Below are positions 17,596-26,567 of a DNA stretch of 64,000 nt, in pieces. A program made the translations under genes and the position numbers. The stretch's first letter is position 1. The number at the start of each line of letters is the position of its first letter. Where the stretch lies: contig NZ_ARXS01000023.1 in assembly GCF_025532145.1 (NCBI RefSeq), positions 1 through 64,000 on the forward strand. Direction: 5' to 3'. Below the pieces are notes generated by a model. It worked only from the letters and a program-made list of their open reading frames with translations, had not been told where the DNA came from and did not search any database. The DNA is from Alloalcanivorax balearicus MACL04. GTDB lineage: Bacteria > Pseudomonadota > Gammaproteobacteria > Pseudomonadales > Alcanivoracaceae.

Positions 17596-17639
17596 CCGTT
17601 GCCCCTTCTTTGGCAACTCATTAATCGATCCGGCAACGG
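17596..17639 (-). promoter_or_regulatory. Alternative hairpin in the tssC-hcp spacer
   Basis: In the transcript, CCGTTGCC (17639-17632) can pair with GGCAACGG (17603-17596). A closer GTTGCC (17617-17612) can pair with the same GGCAAC arm. The two structures are mutually exclusive and sit ~50 bases before the hcp start. No T tract follows, so this is not a simple terminator. It may act as an mRNA-processing or stability element for hcp. The complementarity is seen; the role is inferred. Confidence 0.4.
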
Positions 17640-17669
17640 CACCCCGCCACGCCGGACCCCGTGAAATCG

Positions 17670-19160
17670 CTATGACTTTTTGGCGGAAGCCGGGAGCTCC
17701 GCCACCAGCCGCAGCGATACAGACAGTTCATCAAGCTGGAAATGCGGCCTGATGAACGCGACTGCCCTGTAGGAACCCGGCTTGCCGGGCACTTCCGAGA
17801 CCTGAATGGATGCTTCGCGCAGCGGGTACTGAGCTTTGGCTTCCTGAGTGGCGTTATCGTCAAGGAGCACGTACTGGGAAATCCAGCGGTTAAGAAATTC
17901 TTCCACGTTGCCCGCGGAGGCGAAGCTGCCGATCTTCTCTCTCATCATCGCCTTGAGATAGTGGGCGATGCGGGAGACCGCGAACATGTATTGGAGCTGC
18001 GCGGAAAGAATGGCGTTGGCATTGGCAGCGTCGGTGTTGTACTTCTTCGGCTTCTGCGCTGACTGAGCGCCGAAGAACGCGGCATAGTCCGTGTTCTTGC
18101 AATGCACCAGCGGAATAAAACCAAGATCGCTCAGTTCCTTCTCACGGCGGTCGGTAATCGCCACTTCGGTGGGGCACTTGAGAGCCACCTCACCATCGTC
18201 GGTGCGGAAGGTATGGGTCGGCAGATCTTCCACCAGCCCGCCGCCTTCGACGCCGCGAATGGCGGCACACCAGCCAAAATCCTCGAATGCCGCGGTAAGC
18301 CGGGTGGCCATGGCATAGGCGGTGTTACACCACAGGTATTTACTGTGATCCGCGCCGTCCACCTCTTCCACGAAGTTGAAGCCTTCAACGGTGGTGCCGT
18401 CTTTCGGGTTGTAGGGCAACCGGCCCAGGAAACGCGGCAGCGTCAGCCCCACGTAGCGGCTGTCCTCCCCGTCGCGGAAGGAGCGCCATTTGGCGTATTC
18501 CACTGTGTCGAAGACCTTGGCGAGATCCCGGGGTTTACCCAGGTCGGTGAAGCTTTCCAGACCCAGCATGTCTTCCGAAGCCGCGGTAATGAACGGCGCA
18601 TGGGCCGCCGCGGCCACATGGGACATCTGCTCCACGAAGTACATGTCCTGAGGTTGCCGGCCAATGGCGTAGTCGCCGATCAGGGTTCCGAACGGAGCGC
18701 CACCAAAGGTGCCGAATTCCTCTTCATAGACTTTCTTGAACAGAGCGCTCTGATCGAAGTCGATGGCGGAGTTGAAGTCGCGAATCAGATCCTGCTTCTT
18801 GGCGTTAAAGGCCTTGATCTTCATCATCGAGCCTGTGGAGGTATGCTCGCAAAGGTAGTGCAAACCGCGCCAGGTACTCTCGAGATCCTGAAATTCCGGC
18901 GCGTGCATTACCGCGCTCAATTGATCGGAGATCAGACGATCCAGCTCGGCGATACGGGCATCCAGCGTCATGTTGAGATTGTCGGACACAACCACGGTGC
19001 CTTCCATAACCTCTTTCGCCAGTTCGGAGATGATATCCTTGGCCCGGCGATGCTCCTCATCGGACTTCGCCACCCGGCTCTCTTCGACGATCTGGTCGAG
19101 AAGGCCTTCGGTTTCGGTTACCGTTCCCGTCTCATTAGTGCTTGCCACCTCTTTTCCCAT
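17670..19160 (-). CDS. tssC: TssC sheath protein (large subunit)
   Basis: About 496 residues from the chosen ATG at 19160, which lies 8 bases after AGGAG; in-frame starts at 19169 (GTG) and 19166 are alternatives. Diagnostic stretches are the LESTWRGLHYLCEH region, the FGTLIGDY stretch and RFLGRLPYNP. TssC and TssB assemble the contractile sheath. The gene starts 5 bp after tssB. Confidence 0.97.
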   Translation of the reverse strand: MGKEVASTNETGTVTETEGLLDQIVEESRVAKSDEEHRRAKDIISELAKEVMEGTVVVSDNLNMTLDARIAELDRLISDQLSAVMHAPEFQDLESTWRGLHYLCEHTSTGSMMKIKAFNAKKQDLIRDFNSAIDFDQSALFKKVYEEEFGTFGGAPFGTLIGDYAIGRQPQDMYFVEQMSHVAAAAHAPFITAASEDMLGLESFTDLGKPRDLAKVFDTVEYAKWRSFRDGEDSRYVGLTLPRFLGRLPYNPKDGTTVEGFNFVEEVDGADHSKYLWCNTAYAMATRLTAAFEDFGWCAAIRGVEGGGLVEDLPTHTFRTDDGEVALKCPTEVAITDRREKELSDLGFIPLVHCKNTDYAAFFGAQSAQKPKKYNTDAANANAILSAQLQYMFAVSRIAHYLKAMMREKIGSFASAGNVEEFLNRWISQYVLLDDNATQEAKAQYPLREASIQVSEVPGKPGSYRAVAFIRPHFQLDELSVSLRLVAELPASAKKS

Positions 19161-19165
19161 GGTCA

Positions 19166-19681
19166 TCACTCCTGATCGTCGTCGGCGCCGCTGTCTTCTC
19201 GCAGCGCCTTCAGTTGCTCGGTGTTTTTCAGCACGTCGGAAAGCAGATCTTCCAGCTTCTCGTTGCCGATCAGTTTATTGCGCAGGTCCGCCAACTTGGT
19301 GCGGGATTCCAGCAAACGACGCAGCGGTTCCACCTGTTCAACCACCGCTTCCGGACGGAAATCTTCCATGGACTTGAACTTCAACTCGACCCCGAACTCA
19401 CCGCCCTCTTCCGTCAGTTTGTTCGGTACCCGGTAGACCGCCCGCGGCGTCATGCCTTCCATCACTTCGTCGAAGTTGTCCATATCCACATTGACGAATT
19501 TGCGGTCCTTGACCTTCGGCTGCGGCTCTTCCGGGTTGCCACTGAAATCGCCCAACACACCGACGACAAAGGGCAATTCCTTCTGTTCTATGGCATCGCC
19601 CTTCTCCACGTCATAGGTGAGCTGTACTCGCGGCGGACGTACCTTCTGAAGACGTTTTTGAGTGCTATCCTTCTTGGACAT
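19166..19681 (-). CDS. tssB: TssB sheath protein (small subunit)
   Basis: 171 residues. RVQLTYDVEKGDA, LPFVVGVLGDFSGNP and the KFVNVDMDNFDEVM segment are typical of TssB/VipA. Forms the contractile sheath with TssC and contributes helices recognised by ClpV. It lies 35 bp downstream of the TPR lipoprotein and directly before tssC. Confidence 0.97.
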   Translation of the reverse strand: MSKKDSTQKRLQKVRPPRVQLTYDVEKGDAIEQKELPFVVGVLGDFSGNPEEPQPKVKDRKFVNVDMDNFDEVMEGMTPRAVYRVPNKLTEEGGEFGVELKFKSMEDFRPEAVVEQVEPLRRLLESRTKLADLRNKLIGNEKLEDLLSDVLKNTEQLKALREDSGADDDQE

Positions 19682-19716
19682 GGAGCTATCTCCTGGCTGA
19701 ATCGACGGGGCGGGAC

Positions 19717-20328
19717 TCAGTCACCGCCAATACCACTGAACGGATCGTTGGCGCTGCGTTTGCTGACCGTTGTCTTGGGTTTGGGCGGCGCGCTGACACG
19801 GGGTTTCGGGCGCGGCGCCGGGCGGCTGACCCTGGCGCTGCGGTTATCTTCCTCGTCGTCGACCACCGGCTCCTCGCCAATAGCGGTTTTCAGTGTTTCC
19901 GCCAGCGCCCTCGCTTCGCGGCGCGCGGTTTCGGAACCCAGTGCATCCCGTTCACCGAGACGCTGCAGGGACTGGCTGGCGATACGCAAACCACTCAAGG
20001 TGAGGATGCCTTCCGCGATAAGATCACGGCCATCCCGCTGCAGCGCTTCTTCAGCGGCGACGATGGCGTGGGCATAGTTATTGCGATCGAACTGGATCTG
20101 GGCCATACGAACCCAGGGTTCCTTGCGAGTGGGATCGGCTTTGGCGGCGTTGGCGAACGACACCAGAGCGGCGTCCACCTTGTCATTGCTCAGCGCGCCT
20201 TCGGCACGCCCCATCTGTTCGCCATATTCGGCGGACTTGCGACCGGACATCATGCTGCAAGCACTCAGTGTGGCAAGCATGATCGCTACCGTGACAAGAC
20301 GTATTAGGCGTTCCCTGTTCAATACCAT
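19717..20328 (-). CDS. T6SS-associated TPR lipoprotein
   Basis: 203 residues. A lipoprotein signal with lipobox LSAC (Cys24) is followed by helical repeats that fit two or three TPR-like units (about 35-125; NDKVDAALVSFANAAKADP is a clear one). The tail is rich in Pro, Arg and Lys (165-195), possibly binding peptidoglycan or nucleic acid. It is the first gene of the tssBC-hcp operon. TPR lipoproteins occur in this position in other T6SS loci, but I cannot give it a secure Tag name. Ser at +2 of the mature protein predicts outer-membrane sorting. Confidence 0.8.
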   Translation of the reverse strand: MVLNRERLIRLVTVAIMLATLSACSMMSGRKSAEYGEQMGRAEGALSNDKVDAALVSFANAAKADPTRKEPWVRMAQIQFDRNNYAHAIVAAEEALQRDGRDLIAEGILTLSGLRIASQSLQRLGERDALGSETARREARALAETLKTAIGEEPVVDDEEDNRSARVSRPAPRPKPRVSAPPKPKTTVSKRSANDPFSGIGGD

Positions 20329-20830
20329 CTCTTATGTCTTCTAAGGTTATGTTTTCCGTCCACGCCTGACATGTCGGCAAACGGACGAACCATAATCAAA
20401 GAGCAACAGGAGAACGGCGAGTCAGCGCCGAAACGCTTGAGTGATGTGGGTTCAGGGGAAAAGAAAAATGAGGTATTAATCCAGTCCCTGGACATCGTAC
20501 TCTGTGTCGTCCTTGCTCTCGTCAGAAGGCCTTCCGATCTCCACAAACGTGATACGCATCCCCGCTCGATCGGTGGTTGCCGCCGTTCGAAGCCACTCAT
20601 GCATATTCATACTAACGTGCATGGATGTCAGCTTTGTGACGAAAAACAACGGCATGGCCAATTGGGCCGAGTATAGTGGGCATGTCCGACCTGTCAAGCA
20701 AGGCCACATTTCACCGTTGTTTGGCACCACACCGTGGCCCTGGATGCACTGGGCCAGGCGGGACTAAACTGCTAAAGTGCATGCCATCGAAACACGGCCT
20801 ACTTCAGGATAAAACCAGGACTTTCTACGT
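20329..20830 (+). promoter_or_regulatory. Divergent T6SS control region
   Basis: This ~500 bp gap separates the minus-strand tssBC-hcp operon from the plus-strand tssJKLA operon and must hold both promoters. I see no convincing structural RNA or protein gene. Near-matches to a sigma-54 site exist on both strands (minus strand about 20669-20653, plus strand from 20718) but each lacks the invariant -12 GC. A 43-codon minus-strand frame ending at 20476 (from MHEWLRTAATT) is possible but has no ribosome site. Confidence 0.5.
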
Positions 20831-21424
20831 ATGGATACGATGCGCTCCCCTGTCCCGCGCCGCTCCGTTTTTTTGAACCAGTTCACAAAAAATATTCTGC
20901 TGACCGCTCTGTTAATATCGCTTCAAGGCTGCGCGCTGCTTGGCTCCGATGACCCCAAGGAAACCGTCATCCCGGTTCGCCTCTACGGCGGCGACAATCT
21001 GAACGCCGGCACCGGTTATCAGGCCTACTCGCTTGTGGTACGAATTTATCATTTGCGCGACACCCAACGTTTTTATGAGGCTTCGTTGCAGGACTTTCTC
21101 GATGACGATGCCGAGACCCGCACTTTACGCAACGATTTGATCAGCGTCAGTGAAGTCGTCTTGACGCCCGGTGCTCATCATCTGATCGAAGCCCGTGTTC
21201 CGGAACAAGCGAAGGCGATCGGCGTTGTGGGGCTGTTCCGCTCTCCGGCGAGGGAGCGTTGGCGCTTGGCTTTCGATGTCACCGAAAAGCCCGTCATCAA
21301 GTCCGGGCTTACTCTGGGGTTTCACGCCTGCGCGATGACCAGCGACGGCACCGGCCTGATCCGGACACCCACCGGCGACCCCGCCAGTCTGGTGGCCGTG
21401 AGATGCCCCGCGTTACCGCGCTGA
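20831..21424 (+). CDS. tssJ: TssJ outer-membrane lipoprotein
   Basis: 197 residues. A lipoprotein signal with lipobox LQGC precedes the TssJ beta-sandwich (VIPVRLYGGDNLN, SLVVRIYHLRD, FRSPARERWRLAF). TssJ anchors the TssJLM membrane complex in the outer membrane by binding TssM. It is first in the plus-strand tssJKLA group. The start may instead be the ATG at 20840; both give the same mature protein. Confidence 0.94.
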   Translation: MDTMRSPVPRRSVFLNQFTKNILLTALLISLQGCALLGSDDPKETVIPVRLYGGDNLNAGTGYQAYSLVVRIYHLRDTQRFYEASLQDFLDDDAETRTLRNDLISVSEVVLTPGAHHLIEARVPEQAKAIGVVGLFRSPARERWRLAFDVTEKPVIKSGLTLGFHACAMTSDGTGLIRTPTGDPASLVAVRCPALPR

Positions 21425-21557
21425 AACCACCGCCAGCGCGGATTCCATTATCCATTGCATCCCCCGAAAGGGGCCGGTAGTCTTGCGCGGACAGTCAATT
21501 AAGGACGAAGCTCGACGCTAACCGCGCGGAGCCGGATTGATATCAAGGGAAGATACT

Positions 21558-22904
21558 GTGTCGCATGTCAGCCGCATGTCGAAGGTACTTTGGGGGGAAG
21601 GCCTGTTCCTTCGCCCACAGCACTTTCAACGCCAGGACACTTACCACGAAGCGCGCCTTCATCATGTCGCGCAAAGCCTGCACCCCTACCCCTGGGGTAT
21701 TCGCCAAATCCGCCTGGACCAGCGCGCCCTTGAAAGTGGTGCCGTTCGTATTCTGGAACTGTCACTGGTATTCCCGGACGGCGAAATTTACCAGGCACCC
21801 GATGCCGACGCTCTGCCCGACCCCTTACGTCTGGAGGAACTCCCCGCCGGAGTGTCCAGCACAGTGATTCATCTGGCTTTGCCTCTGCTCAAGGAACATG
21901 GCGGCAACTGCAATGACGATGGCGGCAACGCCCGGTTCACGCAGACGCTGATGGGGACCACCGATCTGTACACCGATTCCGCCCAGGCGGAGCTCACCTA
22001 TCTGAAAAAGTCCGTGCGGTTGCTTACCGATGACACCCCACGCGATCGCTATCTGACCGTGCCTTTGTTGCGGGTCAAGCGCACCTCCACGGGTGGGTTC
22101 GAGCTGGACGACAGCTTCATGCCGCCGTGTCTGCACCTGGACGCCTCGGATTATCTGACCCGTCAGTTGCGTGGACTGCTGGATGCCTTGCAGGCCAAAT
22201 CCGAGGCTCTCGGCAATCAGCAACGTCAAGCTTCCCAAGGGCTGATCGAGTTTCGTTCTTCGGACGTGGCGTCATTCTGGCTATTGCATACCGCCAATAC
22301 CGCCTACGCCACGCTGTCGCATTTCTTCGCTCAACCCAAATTTCACCCGGAGCGGCTCTATCAGGAGCTGCTGCGTCTGGCCGGGAATCTGCTGACCTAC
22401 TCGACACAACACAGCCTGGCGGATCTTCCTCAGTACCGTCACGAAGCCCCGGATGAGGCCTTCGCGGCTCTATTCCATCTGGTGCGGGATCTGCTCGACA
22501 CGGTCATTTCCACCCGCCACTTCGCCATCCCGCTGGCCGAAATCAAACCGTCTTATCATCGTGGCATGCTGGACTCCCAGCGGATTGACGCCCAGACCGC
22601 GCTTTATCTGGGCGTCGCCGCGGACATGCCCGGCCAGGAACTGGTGGAAACGGTGCCGGTCCGGTTCAAGGTGGGCGCACCGGACGATGTGGAAAAATGT
22701 GTTCTGGCCGCCATGCCCGGGGTTAAGTTGATCCATGCCAGTCAGATTCCGGCCGCCATTCCGGTCCGTCCCGGCAGCTACTATTTTTCCCTGGAGCCCC
22801 GTGGTCCGCTGTACGAACGGATGCTCAAGGGACAATCGGTGATGGTCTATGTCCCCACCGGCGTACAGGACCTGAAACTTGAATTGATCGCGGTGACCTC
22901 ATGA
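21558..22904 (+). CDS. tssK: TssK baseplate-to-membrane-complex connector
   Basis: About 448 residues. The family signature KVLWGEGLFLRPQHFQ is at the N-terminus, and the C-terminus LYERMLKGQSVMVYVPTG is typical. TssK trimers link the TssEFG baseplate to TssL/TssM. I chose the GTG at 21558 because AAGGGA lies 7 bases before it; the ATG at 21576 is a reasonable alternative. It overlaps tssL by 4 bp (ATGA). Confidence 0.95.
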   Translation: MSHVSRMSKVLWGEGLFLRPQHFQRQDTYHEARLHHVAQSLHPYPWGIRQIRLDQRALESGAVRILELSLVFPDGEIYQAPDADALPDPLRLEELPAGVSSTVIHLALPLLKEHGGNCNDDGGNARFTQTLMGTTDLYTDSAQAELTYLKKSVRLLTDDTPRDRYLTVPLLRVKRTSTGGFELDDSFMPPCLHLDASDYLTRQLRGLLDALQAKSEALGNQQRQASQGLIEFRSSDVASFWLLHTANTAYATLSHFFAQPKFHPERLYQELLRLAGNLLTYSTQHSLADLPQYRHEAPDEAFAALFHLVRDLLDTVISTRHFAIPLAEIKPSYHRGMLDSQRIDAQTALYLGVAADMPGQELVETVPVRFKVGAPDDVEKCVLAAMPGVKLIHASQIPAAIPVRPGSYYFSLEPRGPLYERMLKGQSVMVYVPTGVQDLKLELIAVTS

Positions 22905-23692
22905 CCGAAGGCCCTTCTCTCTCCGCACGCCCTTCCCTTACCGGCGCCGCGCCAGCGGATACCGGTACCGCGCCACGGGATACCGTCGCCGGTGGCCGCC
23001 TGTTGGACCTCATGTTTGATGGCTTCTATTTGCTGGTGCTGCTGAAACGGGGCCAGTTACCGAGTCAGGCGGATGCCTTTGCCAGTGAGATTCAGAGCTT
23101 TCTGGAAGGGGTCGAACGCAGCGCGATGAAGAACGGCATCGCTTCCGAAGATATCTATGCCGCCAAATATGCTTTCTGCGCGGCGGTGGACGAAGTCATT
23201 TTGTCGCAACCGACCAGTCTCCGCGATGAATGGGAGCGCCATCCGTTACAACTGCGCCTGTTTGGCGATCATCTGGCGGGTCAGCATTTCTTTGATTATC
23301 TGGAAGATTTGCGGGCCCAGGGCGCGCCCAGGCTGGCTTCACTGGAGGTTTATCACTACTGCCTGCTGCTGGGGTTCGAAGGCAAGTACCGGCTCGATGG
23401 CAGCGAAAAGCTGGGTTACCTGATTGCCCGTCTTGGCGATGAGATTGCCTACCTGAAAGGACAACGCAGCGGCTTCGCCCCGCACTGGGCACCACCGGAC
23501 AATGTTCGCCATACCCTCCGTCGGGTGGTGCCGCTTTGGTTGCCGCTGATATTCCTGGCCGGCTTCGCGGTACTGGCGTTTTTCGGTCTGCGTCTGACCT
23601 TGAATCAACAAACCGAAACCAGCCTGGCGGCTTACCAGGACATCGTGCAAATGCCAGAGCGCACCGCGCACATCACCATCACGCTGCCTTGA
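22901..23692 (+). CDS. tssL: TssL (DotU/IcmH-type) inner-membrane protein, short form
   Basis: 263 residues. The cytoplasmic DotU domain (AVDEVILSQPTSLRDEW; LRLFGDHLAGQHFFDYLE; YLIARLGDEI) is followed by one TM helix (about 207-228) and a ~35-residue periplasmic tail. TssL completes the TssJLM envelope complex. It lacks the OmpA peptidoglycan-binding extension of evolved TssL proteins; the convergent OmpA-like gene at 24787-25572 could supply that function in trans. Confidence 0.95.
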   Translation: MTEGPSLSARPSLTGAAPADTGTAPRDTVAGGRLLDLMFDGFYLLVLLKRGQLPSQADAFASEIQSFLEGVERSAMKNGIASEDIYAAKYAFCAAVDEVILSQPTSLRDEWERHPLQLRLFGDHLAGQHFFDYLEDLRAQGAPRLASLEVYHYCLLLGFEGKYRLDGSEKLGYLIARLGDEIAYLKGQRSGFAPHWAPPDNVRHTLRRVVPLWLPLIFLAGFAVLAFFGLRLTLNQQTETSLAAYQDIVQMPERTAHITITLP

Positions 23693-23723
23693 TGCGGCGA
23701 ACGCCACGGAGTCGTGCCCCGTT

Positions 23724-24767
23724 ATGGATCATTGGCAAGACCTGATCAGCCCAATTCGAGATGACGCCCCCACTGGTGACGATCTGTCTTTTTCGATGGA
23801 ATTCGATGCCATTCAGGAAGCCAGGCGCGCCGACGATCCCACTCTGGATCAAGGGGAATGGGTCACCGATATCAAATACGCGGATTGGCCGGGCGCGGCC
23901 AAACAGTGTCGCGAGTTGCTGCGGAATCGCACCAAGGATTTACGGGTGGCATCCTGGCTCGCCGAAGCCAACACCCAGTTGCATGGCTTTGCCGGGCTGG
24001 CCGGCGGCTATCGCCTGATCGCCTATTTCTGTGATCATTATTGGGACACCGTGTACCCGATGATGGACCAGGGCGACGCGGAAGAAAGGGTTGGCAATCT
24101 GGTCTGGCTGCTGACCCAGTCGCAGCAATGGCTGCGCACCCTGCCGCTGGTGAATGCCCCTCAGGGACGCTTCGGGCTTAACGATTTCGAGACGGTGTTT
24201 TCCCGGGCGGAAAATCCCGAGCAGGATCCCGGCGACCATCCGGATCAGGATCAGTTGCAGGCGGCCCGGCGGGACACCTCGCCGGATTACTACCGGCGTC
24301 TGCTCGAGGAAATCCCCGACTGTGGCGCCGCGCTACGCGAGTTGCGGGATGCGGTGGACCGGCATTTGGGTGTGGACGGCCCCAGCTTCAGCGCGGCCGA
24401 GGATCTACTGACGCTGTTGAATCAGACCGCCCGCCGCTTCGCTCGGGATGCCAATGTGGACGTTCCTGGCGATGACACCGAGGTCGGTGCTGGCGATCCC
24501 AATCCTCCGATCATCTCCGCCACGCCGGCGGCCAGCCATGGCGGCCCGATCCAATCACGACAACAAGCACTGGAGCAGCTGCGGGACGTAGCAGCGTTCT
24601 TTCGCCGCACCGAACCGCACAGCCCGGTGGCCTATCTGGCCGAACGCGCCGCCCGCTGGGGCGAGATGCCTCTGCATCAATGGCTGAAAACGGTGATCAA
24701 GGACGACGGCATATTGTCGCAGGTGGAGGAATTGCTGGATGTGGAGCGGGATCAGGACATGAACTGA
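23724..24767 (+). CDS. tssA: TssA assembly/cap protein
   Basis: 347 residues. The ImpA-type N-domain is clear (LISPIRDDAPTGDDLSF; RTKDLRVASWLAEA; YWDTVYPMMDQGD). A linker follows, then a short C-terminal helical domain with RRTEPHSPVAYLAERAARW and PLHQWLKTVIKDD. TssA primes baseplate and tail assembly. The short C-domain resembles the dodecameric, ring-forming class more than the long-VasJ class; that sub-typing is tentative. It ends the plus-strand block, 19 bp from the convergent OmpA-like gene. Confidence 0.94.
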   Translation: MDHWQDLISPIRDDAPTGDDLSFSMEFDAIQEARRADDPTLDQGEWVTDIKYADWPGAAKQCRELLRNRTKDLRVASWLAEANTQLHGFAGLAGGYRLIAYFCDHYWDTVYPMMDQGDAEERVGNLVWLLTQSQQWLRTLPLVNAPQGRFGLNDFETVFSRAENPEQDPGDHPDQDQLQAARRDTSPDYYRRLLEEIPDCGAALRELRDAVDRHLGVDGPSFSAAEDLLTLLNQTARRFARDANVDVPGDDTEVGAGDPNPPIISATPAASHGGPIQSRQQALEQLRDVAAFFRRTEPHSPVAYLAERAARWGEMPLHQWLKTVIKDDGILSQVEELLDVERDQDMN

Positions 24768-24786
24768 TCCCGCTTTCCGAGCGCCA

Positions 24787-25572
24787 TCAGAGAATGCGGA
24801 ACTCGATGCGCCGATTGCGCGCGCGCCCTTCGGGCGTGGCATTGTCCGCCACCGGCTCATCCGGCCCCTTGCCGACCACCCCCAGAGCGTCTTCCCGCAC
24901 GCCCTGTTCGATCAGGTAACGACGCACCGCGTCGGCCCTGGCGTAACTCAACGCCACATTGTTCTGACGGCGGCCGACATTATCCGTATGGCCAATGATC
25001 TGGACATGGGCCTCTCCCATATCGCGCATCACCTCGGCCATTTCATCAAGAATGCGCTGTCCGTCAGGTGTCAGCCGGTCACTACCGCTCTGAAACCGGA
25101 TCAAGCGATCCGCCAAAGTATCGTCCAGACGTTGTTGGCGGGACTCACCGAGCCGCAGACTGTTGGTCACCGTGTAGTCCCGGCTGCTCGCCATACTCAA
25201 GGCGCTGGCCACACGCTGGCGCTGAGCTTCGTTATCCACTTCACCGGTGATGCGGACACTCTGGCCTTCAATGTTGATCTCGCCGCCACGGATTGATTTA
25301 AGTTCCGGCGACAACATATTGGCCACGTACTGGCCCCAATTCGGCGGAGCGGGCACTGCTTCCACCTGGATGCGGTCCACCACCCTTTCGGCGCCGTAAA
25401 TGTCATGCAGACGTTCCAACACAGCCGCCCGGGTGGCCTGATCCGGGACCACGCCCTTGGCCACCACCGGTGGCAACGAAGGCTTCGCCGGAGCCTCCTC
25501 CGCCTCCTGAGCGAATGACACTTGTATTAAGCCACCACACAGCAACATCAGTATCCCTTTGCGCCAGCTCAT
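24787..25572 (-). CDS. OmpA-family peptidoglycan-binding protein with BON-like domain
   Basis: 261 residues. Signal peptide (LMLLCGGLIQVSFAQ), a BON-like segment (~85-130, INIEGQSVRITGEVDNEAQR) and a C-terminal OmpA domain (~145-261). The OmpA part has IIGHTDNVGRRQNNVALSYARA and RNRRIEFRIL, so the peptidoglycan-binding Asp and Arg are present. It overlaps tagF by 4 bp. It is likely the anchor (TagL-like in role) that tethers the TssJLM complex to the cell wall, since TssL here has no such domain. It has no TM helix like classical TagL, so it would act from the periplasm. Confidence 0.8.
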   Translation of the reverse strand: MSWRKGILMLLCGGLIQVSFAQEAEEAPAKPSLPPVVAKGVVPDQATRAAVLERLHDIYGAERVVDRIQVEAVPAPPNWGQYVANMLSPELKSIRGGEINIEGQSVRITGEVDNEAQRQRVASALSMASSRDYTVTNSLRLGESRQQRLDDTLADRLIRFQSGSDRLTPDGQRILDEMAEVMRDMGEAHVQIIGHTDNVGRRQNNVALSYARADAVRRYLIEQGVREDALGVVGKGPDEPVADNATPEGRARNRRIEFRIL

Positions 25573-26567
25573 ATTTCACCCCCGAGAAAGGTTTCCATGA
25601 AAAAGCGGCGGGCGCTGCCCAGGGACAAATCGCCACGATCGATGTAGCTGGCGAGCCGGTTCAAGCTGACATTCATGGCCATATAGTCCTCTACCCAGTC
25701 GGCGTCCTGCACGGCGATCAAATGGGATTCCGCCACGCTCGGATCCCATACCGAACGCAGTATCTGGTGATCGGCCCCATTAAAGCCGATGATCATTGCC
25801 GGCACCTCGCCGCCGCGAATCAGCACCGCCAACTCGAAATCTCCACGGCGAACAAAGCCTGTGAGCATGTCCAGCCACCAGGTGGCGGTCAGCGCCTGCG
25901 CTGCCGCCTCCGCGGGCAGCGGCAGGATCAAACCTTTGTCGATACTTACCTGTTGCTGGCTCATCAACGGCTGCAACAACAACCCCAGCGCCGGCAGGCT
26001 GCGCTTAAGCGCCACCGTGGGATGTCCAGCCCGATGCATGCTCTGCTCCAGTCCGGCCAGTGTTTCCTGCTCCAGTAACTGTTGGAAACGGCCCTCAAAC
26101 GCCTGTGGCTGGATCTCCACCGCGAAATCGCGCTGCCCCAATCCGGCCAGCTCCGAGGCCGCGTCCGCGCTGTGCACCGCCCGGCTCGACTCCTTCGCCA
26201 ATTCCCGCCAGACGGGGAACAGCGCCAGCGGACTGCGGGCGATGAATCCGGCGGTATCCGCCACCTGCAAGCGCAGCGCGGAGAGGAAAGGATAGCGTCG
26301 CTGGGAAGCGTCGCTGCTCGGTAGCATATGGCCGGCGATCGCCAGTTGACTGCGTGATCCGAGAAAGGCGAAGTGGAGCCATGGCGCCTGGTCGTACAGC
26401 GTTTTCCAGTCCGGATTGTGGCTGAACTGGTCCAGGCTGCTGGCTGCCCAGCGGTCCAACAGCGACATCAGGCGATGTTGATCGTTGCTGCGCACAAAGT
26501 CCCCACGGGAAGGCACCTTGCCGAAGTATCCCGCCTGTACGGTTTGCGTTTCCGCCGTATCACTCAT
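25569..26567 (-). CDS. tagF: TagF, T6SS accessory/regulatory protein
   Basis: About 332 residues from the ATG at 26567, chosen because GGAGG lies 5 bases before it; it overlaps the tssM stop by 8 bp. The N-terminal TagF/ImpM domain is clear (YFGKVPSRGDFVR; WLHFAFLGSRSQLAIAGHMLPSSDASQRRYPF is split across the family core). In Pseudomonas aeruginosa and Agrobacterium TagF represses T6SS assembly by sequestering Fha, under the Ppk/Ppp phospho-switch. No Fha, PpkA or PppA gene is in this window. Confidence 0.92.
   Translation of the reverse strand: MSDTAETQTVQAGYFGKVPSRGDFVRSNDQHRLMSLLDRWAASSLDQFSHNPDWKTLYDQAPWLHFAFLGSRSQLAIAGHMLPSSDASQRRYPFLSALRLQVADTAGFIARSPLALFPVWRELAKESSRAVHSADAASELAGLGQRDFAVEIQPQAFEGRFQQLLEQETLAGLEQSMHRAGHPTVALKRSLPALGLLLQPLMSQQQVSIDKGLILPLPAEAAAQALTATWWLDMLTGFVRRGDFELAVLIRGGEVPAMIIGFNGADHQILRSVWDPSVAESHLIAVQDADWVEDYMAMNVSLNRLASYIDRGDLSLGSARRFFMETFLGGEI

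Noticed and set aside
20476..20730. Minus-strand small frame in the T6SS divergent region
   Set aside because: Its acidic C-terminus looks plausible, but there is no ribosome site and no family; kept only as a remark on the intergenic region.
20653..20740. Sigma-54 -24/-12 promoter candidates
   Set aside because: TGGC-type -24 elements exist on both strands, but neither has the invariant GC at -12.
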